Part shown: positions 61,803 to 64,000 of the stretch, piece after piece
How positions within the stretch are numbered: position 1 is the stretch's first letter
How the letters are laid out: each line of letters begins with the position of its first letter
From: Pseudoalteromonas sp. A25
GTDB lineage: Bacteria; Pseudomonadota; Gammaproteobacteria; Enterobacterales; Alteromonadaceae
NCBI RefSeq assembly: GCF_009176705.1
Contig: NZ_AP021846.1
Span: 1,954,001 to 2,018,000, forward strand
Length of the DNA stretch: 64,000 bases
Direction: 5' to 3'
Notes under the pieces: model-generated
What the model saw: the letters and a program-made list of their open reading frames with translations, nothing else
Told to the model about the DNA's origin: nothing
The model's database searches: none
Position numbers and translations under genes: made by a program

Positions 61803-64000
61803 TAGCTAGAACTTCTTTAATCACCTCCGTTATACTCGCCGCTTCTGGATTAGTCGGTTGTGCACAAGATTTAGACACAGCCTCACAACAAGCGGACAAA
61901 GTAAAAAATACGAAAGATATTTGGCCTGTTTTACCTAAGGCTGTTCCACATGATGAAATCATTGAAGGGAAAGTCCAGTCTCTATTAGCCAAAATGACTT
62001 TAGAGCAAAAGATTGCGCAAATGATCCAACCTGAGATCCGTGACGTGACTGTTGAAGATATGCGCCGTTATGGCTTTGGTTCATATTTAAATGGCGGTGG
62101 TGCATTTCCAAATAATGATAAACACGCCACACCTGCAGATTGGATAGCGCTAGCAGAACAAATGTATCAAGCCTCCATAGATGATAGTCTTGACGGAATT
62201 AGCATTCCAACAATGTGGGGAACAGATGCAGTTCACGGACACAACAATGTTATTGGTGCAACCCTATTCCCACACAACATTGGCCTCGGTGCAGCAAACA
62301 ACCCTGCACTTATTGAGAAAATCGCGTCAATTACAGCAAAGGAAGTCATGGTAACTGGCATAGATTGGGTATTCGCGCCAACTGTTGCCGTGGTGCGTGA
62401 CGATCGTTGGGGCCGTACATATGAAGGCTACTCTGAAGACCCAGCTATTGTTGGTAAATATGCAGCAGCTATCGTGTCTGGATTACAAGGCAAACCAAAC
62501 GAAGACTTCTTGGCAGATAACCGCGTGATCAGCACAGTAAAACACTTTGTAGGTGACGGCGGTACGCAAGGTGGTGATGATCAAGGGAACAACCTAGATA
62601 GCGAACAAGACCTTTTTGATATTCACGCTCAAGGTTATGTTCAAGGTTTAAGCGCAGGTGCTCAATCTGTAATGGCTTCGTTTAACAGTTGGCACGGTGA
62701 GAAAATACATGGTCACAAATACCTGCTTACTGATGTACTAAAAACGCAAATGGGTTTTGACGGTTTTGTTGTTGGTGACTGGAACGGACATGGGCAAGTA
62801 AAGGGCTGTTCAAACGAGAGTTGCAGTCAAAGTATTAATGCGGGTTTAGATATCTTTATGGTTCCAACCAAAGCGTGGAAGCCGCTACTTGAAAATACCA
62901 TCGAACAAGTTAAAAACGGCGAAATAAGCCAAGAGCGTATTGACGATGCAGTATCTCGTATATTACGCGTTAAATTCCGCGCGGGTCTATTTGATAAACC
63001 AAGTCCTGCAAATCGTAAACTCTCTGGTAAAACAGAACTAATAGGACATCCAGAACATCGCGCCGTTGCACGTCAGGCCGTTCGTGAATCACTCGTGTTA
63101 CTTAAAAACAACGACAAGCTATTACCACTCAAACCAAATGCGACGGTGTTAGTTGCCGGAGACGGTGCCGATAACATAGGCAAACAATCGGGCGGCTGGA
63201 CCATAACATGGCAAGGAACAGGTAATAGCAACGATGACTTTCCTGGTGGTAGCTCTATTTTTGATGGCATAAACGAGGTTGTTTCTGCACATGGCGGTAA
63301 GGCGCAACTTAGCGTAGACGGCTCTTTTACTAGCAAGCCCGATGTCGCTATCGTGGTGTTCGGTGAAGAACCCTATGCAGAGGGCAATGGTGATCTAAAC
63401 AACCTAGACTTCCAGCGTGGCAAAGCTAAGGATCTTGCGCTACTGAAAAAGCTCAAAGAGCAAGACATTCCGGTTGTATCTGTGTTCATTACAGGCCGTC
63501 CGCTTTGGGTTAACCCTGAATTGAATGCCTCTGATGCGTTTGTTGTGGCTTGGCTACCAGGCTCAGAGGGCAATGGTGTTGCGGATGTGTTGTTTAGTTC
63601 AGTTGATGGCAAAATCAAGCATGACTTCAAAGGTAAATTATCCTTTTCATGGCCAAACAGTCCTAACGATACCACGCTGAACGTTCATGATGAGCAATAT
63701 CAACCACTATTTGCTTATGGTTATGGGCTAACATATAACGATGACAAAAACGTGCCTCAGCTATCTGAACAAGAAACGCAAACCGCAAGTAACACTCAAG
63801 CATTAGCTATCATGCAAGGTACTGTAAAAGCTCCATGGACGTTGCAACTAAATAGTGGTGACAAGTCTCGAACGATGACCAGTAATACCGCGTCGTTGGC
63901 TAACCTTAGTGTTAGAACAACTGATAGACATATCCAAGAAGATGCTCGTGCGATTAATTTTATCAATAATGAAGTCAGCAAGGTGCAAATTGCCCACGCC
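61799..64000 (+). CDS. GH3 lipoprotein exo-beta-glucanase/glucosidase, 5' part (runs off the window)
   Basis: An open frame of 734 codons to the window end. The start ATG overlaps the permease stop. A lipoprotein signal is visible (SLITSVILAASGLVGC, Cys near residue 21). GH3 N-domain: 'KMTLEQKIAQMIQPEI', 'IPTMWGTDAVHGHNNVIGATLFPHNIGLG', 'RDDRWGRTYEGYSEDP', 'VISTVKHFVGDGGT', and the nucleophile Asp in 'FDGFVVGDWNGHGQV'. The second domain has 'QAVRESLVLLKNNDKLLPL' and 'SWPNSPNDTTLNV'. It resembles the ExoP-type exo-1,3/1,4-beta-glucanase of Pseudoalteromonas (from memory). The C-terminal end is missing here. It cleaves glucose from oligosaccharides at the cell surface or in the periplasm. Confidence 0.93.
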   Translation, partial: MIARTSLITSVILAASGLVGCAQDLDTASQQADKVKNTKDIWPVLPKAVPHDEIIEGKVQSLLAKMTLEQKIAQMIQPEIRDVTVEDMRRYGFGSYLNGGGAFPNNDKHATPADWIALAEQMYQASIDDSLDGISIPTMWGTDAVHGHNNVIGATLFPHNIGLGAANNPALIEKIASITAKEVMVTGIDWVFAPTVAVVRDDRWGRTYEGYSEDPAIVGKYAAAIVSGLQGKPNEDFLADNRVISTVKHFVGDGGTQGGDDQGNNLDSEQDLFDIHAQGYVQGLSAGAQSVMASFNSWHGEKIHGHKYLLTDVLKTQMGFDGFVVGDWNGHGQVKGCSNESCSQSINAGLDIFMVPTKAWKPLLENTIEQVKNGEISQERIDDAVSRILRVKFRAGLFDKPSPANRKLSGKTELIGHPEHRAVARQAVRESLVLLKNNDKLLPLKPNATVLVAGDGADNIGKQSGGWTITWQGTGNSNDDFPGGSSIFDGINEVVSAHGGKAQLSVDGSFTSKPDVAIVVFGEEPYAEGNGDLNNLDFQRGKAKDLALLKKLKEQDIPVVSVFITGRPLWVNPELNASDAFVVAWLPGSEGNGVADVLFSSVDGKIKHDFKGKLSFSWPNSPNDTTLNVHDEQYQPLFAYGYGLTYNDDKNVPQLSEQETQTASNTQALAIMQGTVKAPWTLQLNSGDKSRTMTSNTASLANLSVRTTDRHIQEDARAINFINNEVSKVQIAHA

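Noticed and set aside
1..64000. CRISPR arrays, tRNA or rRNA genes, insertion sequences, prophage
   Set aside because: Reading both strands gave no regular spacer-repeat array, no cloverleaf or rRNA segment, and no transposase, integrase or phage gene.

Overview
The window looks like a chromosome segment of a marine gammaproteobacterium of the Alteromonadales, most like Pseudoalteromonas. The evidence is AT-rich DNA, many TonB/glycoside-hydrolase genes, MiaE, Rmf, FabA, a very long TonB-dependent receptor followed by a tryptophan-halogenase-like gene, SapC and a cupin, and a GH3 enzyme of the ExoP type. No rRNA, tRNA, CRISPR array, insertion sequence or phage gene was seen. Assignments rest on reading translated sequence and motifs; no database was searched.

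Layout. 1-8.4 kb: housekeeping and envelope genes (3'-part of NAD-malic enzyme, a periplasmic binding protein, a SIMPL-domain protein, a small sulfotransferase, MiaE, a cold-shock protein, a chemoreceptor, a porin and a PstS-like protein). 8.4-10.8 kb: a large secreted clan GH-A-like protein. 11.5-16.9 kb: a tightly overlapping set, receiver domain / MoxR ATPase / DUF58 / TgpA-like transglutaminase / Na+/H+ antiporter. 17.1-44.5 kb: an exopolysaccharide island. 44.7-47.8 kb: thioesterase, M23 peptidase, PTPS-like protein, FabA, Rmf. 48-50 kb: sparse DNA with an AraC-type pseudogene. 50-64 kb: a beta-glucan or beta-glucoside utilisation region (TonB receptor, halogenase-like protein, SapC, cupin, LacI regulator, two sugar transporters, GH1 and GH3), tied together by three LacI-type operators.

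The main result is that the 17-44 kb island matches, gene for gene, the syp (symbiosis polysaccharide) locus known from Vibrio fischeri. It has STAS protein SypA, OmpA-like SypB, SLBB exporter SypC, CpsD-like SypD, the kinase-like/receiver/PP2C protein SypE and the sigma-54 activator SypG in one operon. A second operon reads SypJ-K-L-M-N-O-P followed by a fusion of SypQ and SypR. SypF is missing between SypE and SypG, but a soluble hybrid histidine kinase and a separate 112-residue Hpt protein lie next to the operon and could replace it in a LuxQ-LuxU-LuxO-like relay.

Palindromes of the form TTGCA-N3-TGCAA, the LuxO operator form, lie in five intergenic regions of this island. Sigma-54 (GG-N10-GC type) promoters lie at nearly constant, helically phased distances from them: about 47, 58-60 and 90-91 bp. 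They precede SypA, SypJ, a divergent glycosyltransferase/receiver pair, a YvcK/CofD-like gene and a lipoprotein/LruC-domain pair; wzz has its own sigma-54 promoter with a palindrome downstream. This predicts one SypG regulon that couples polysaccharide export, assembly, UDP-sugar sensing (YvcK) and candidate matrix proteins, with SypE/SypA partner switching on top.
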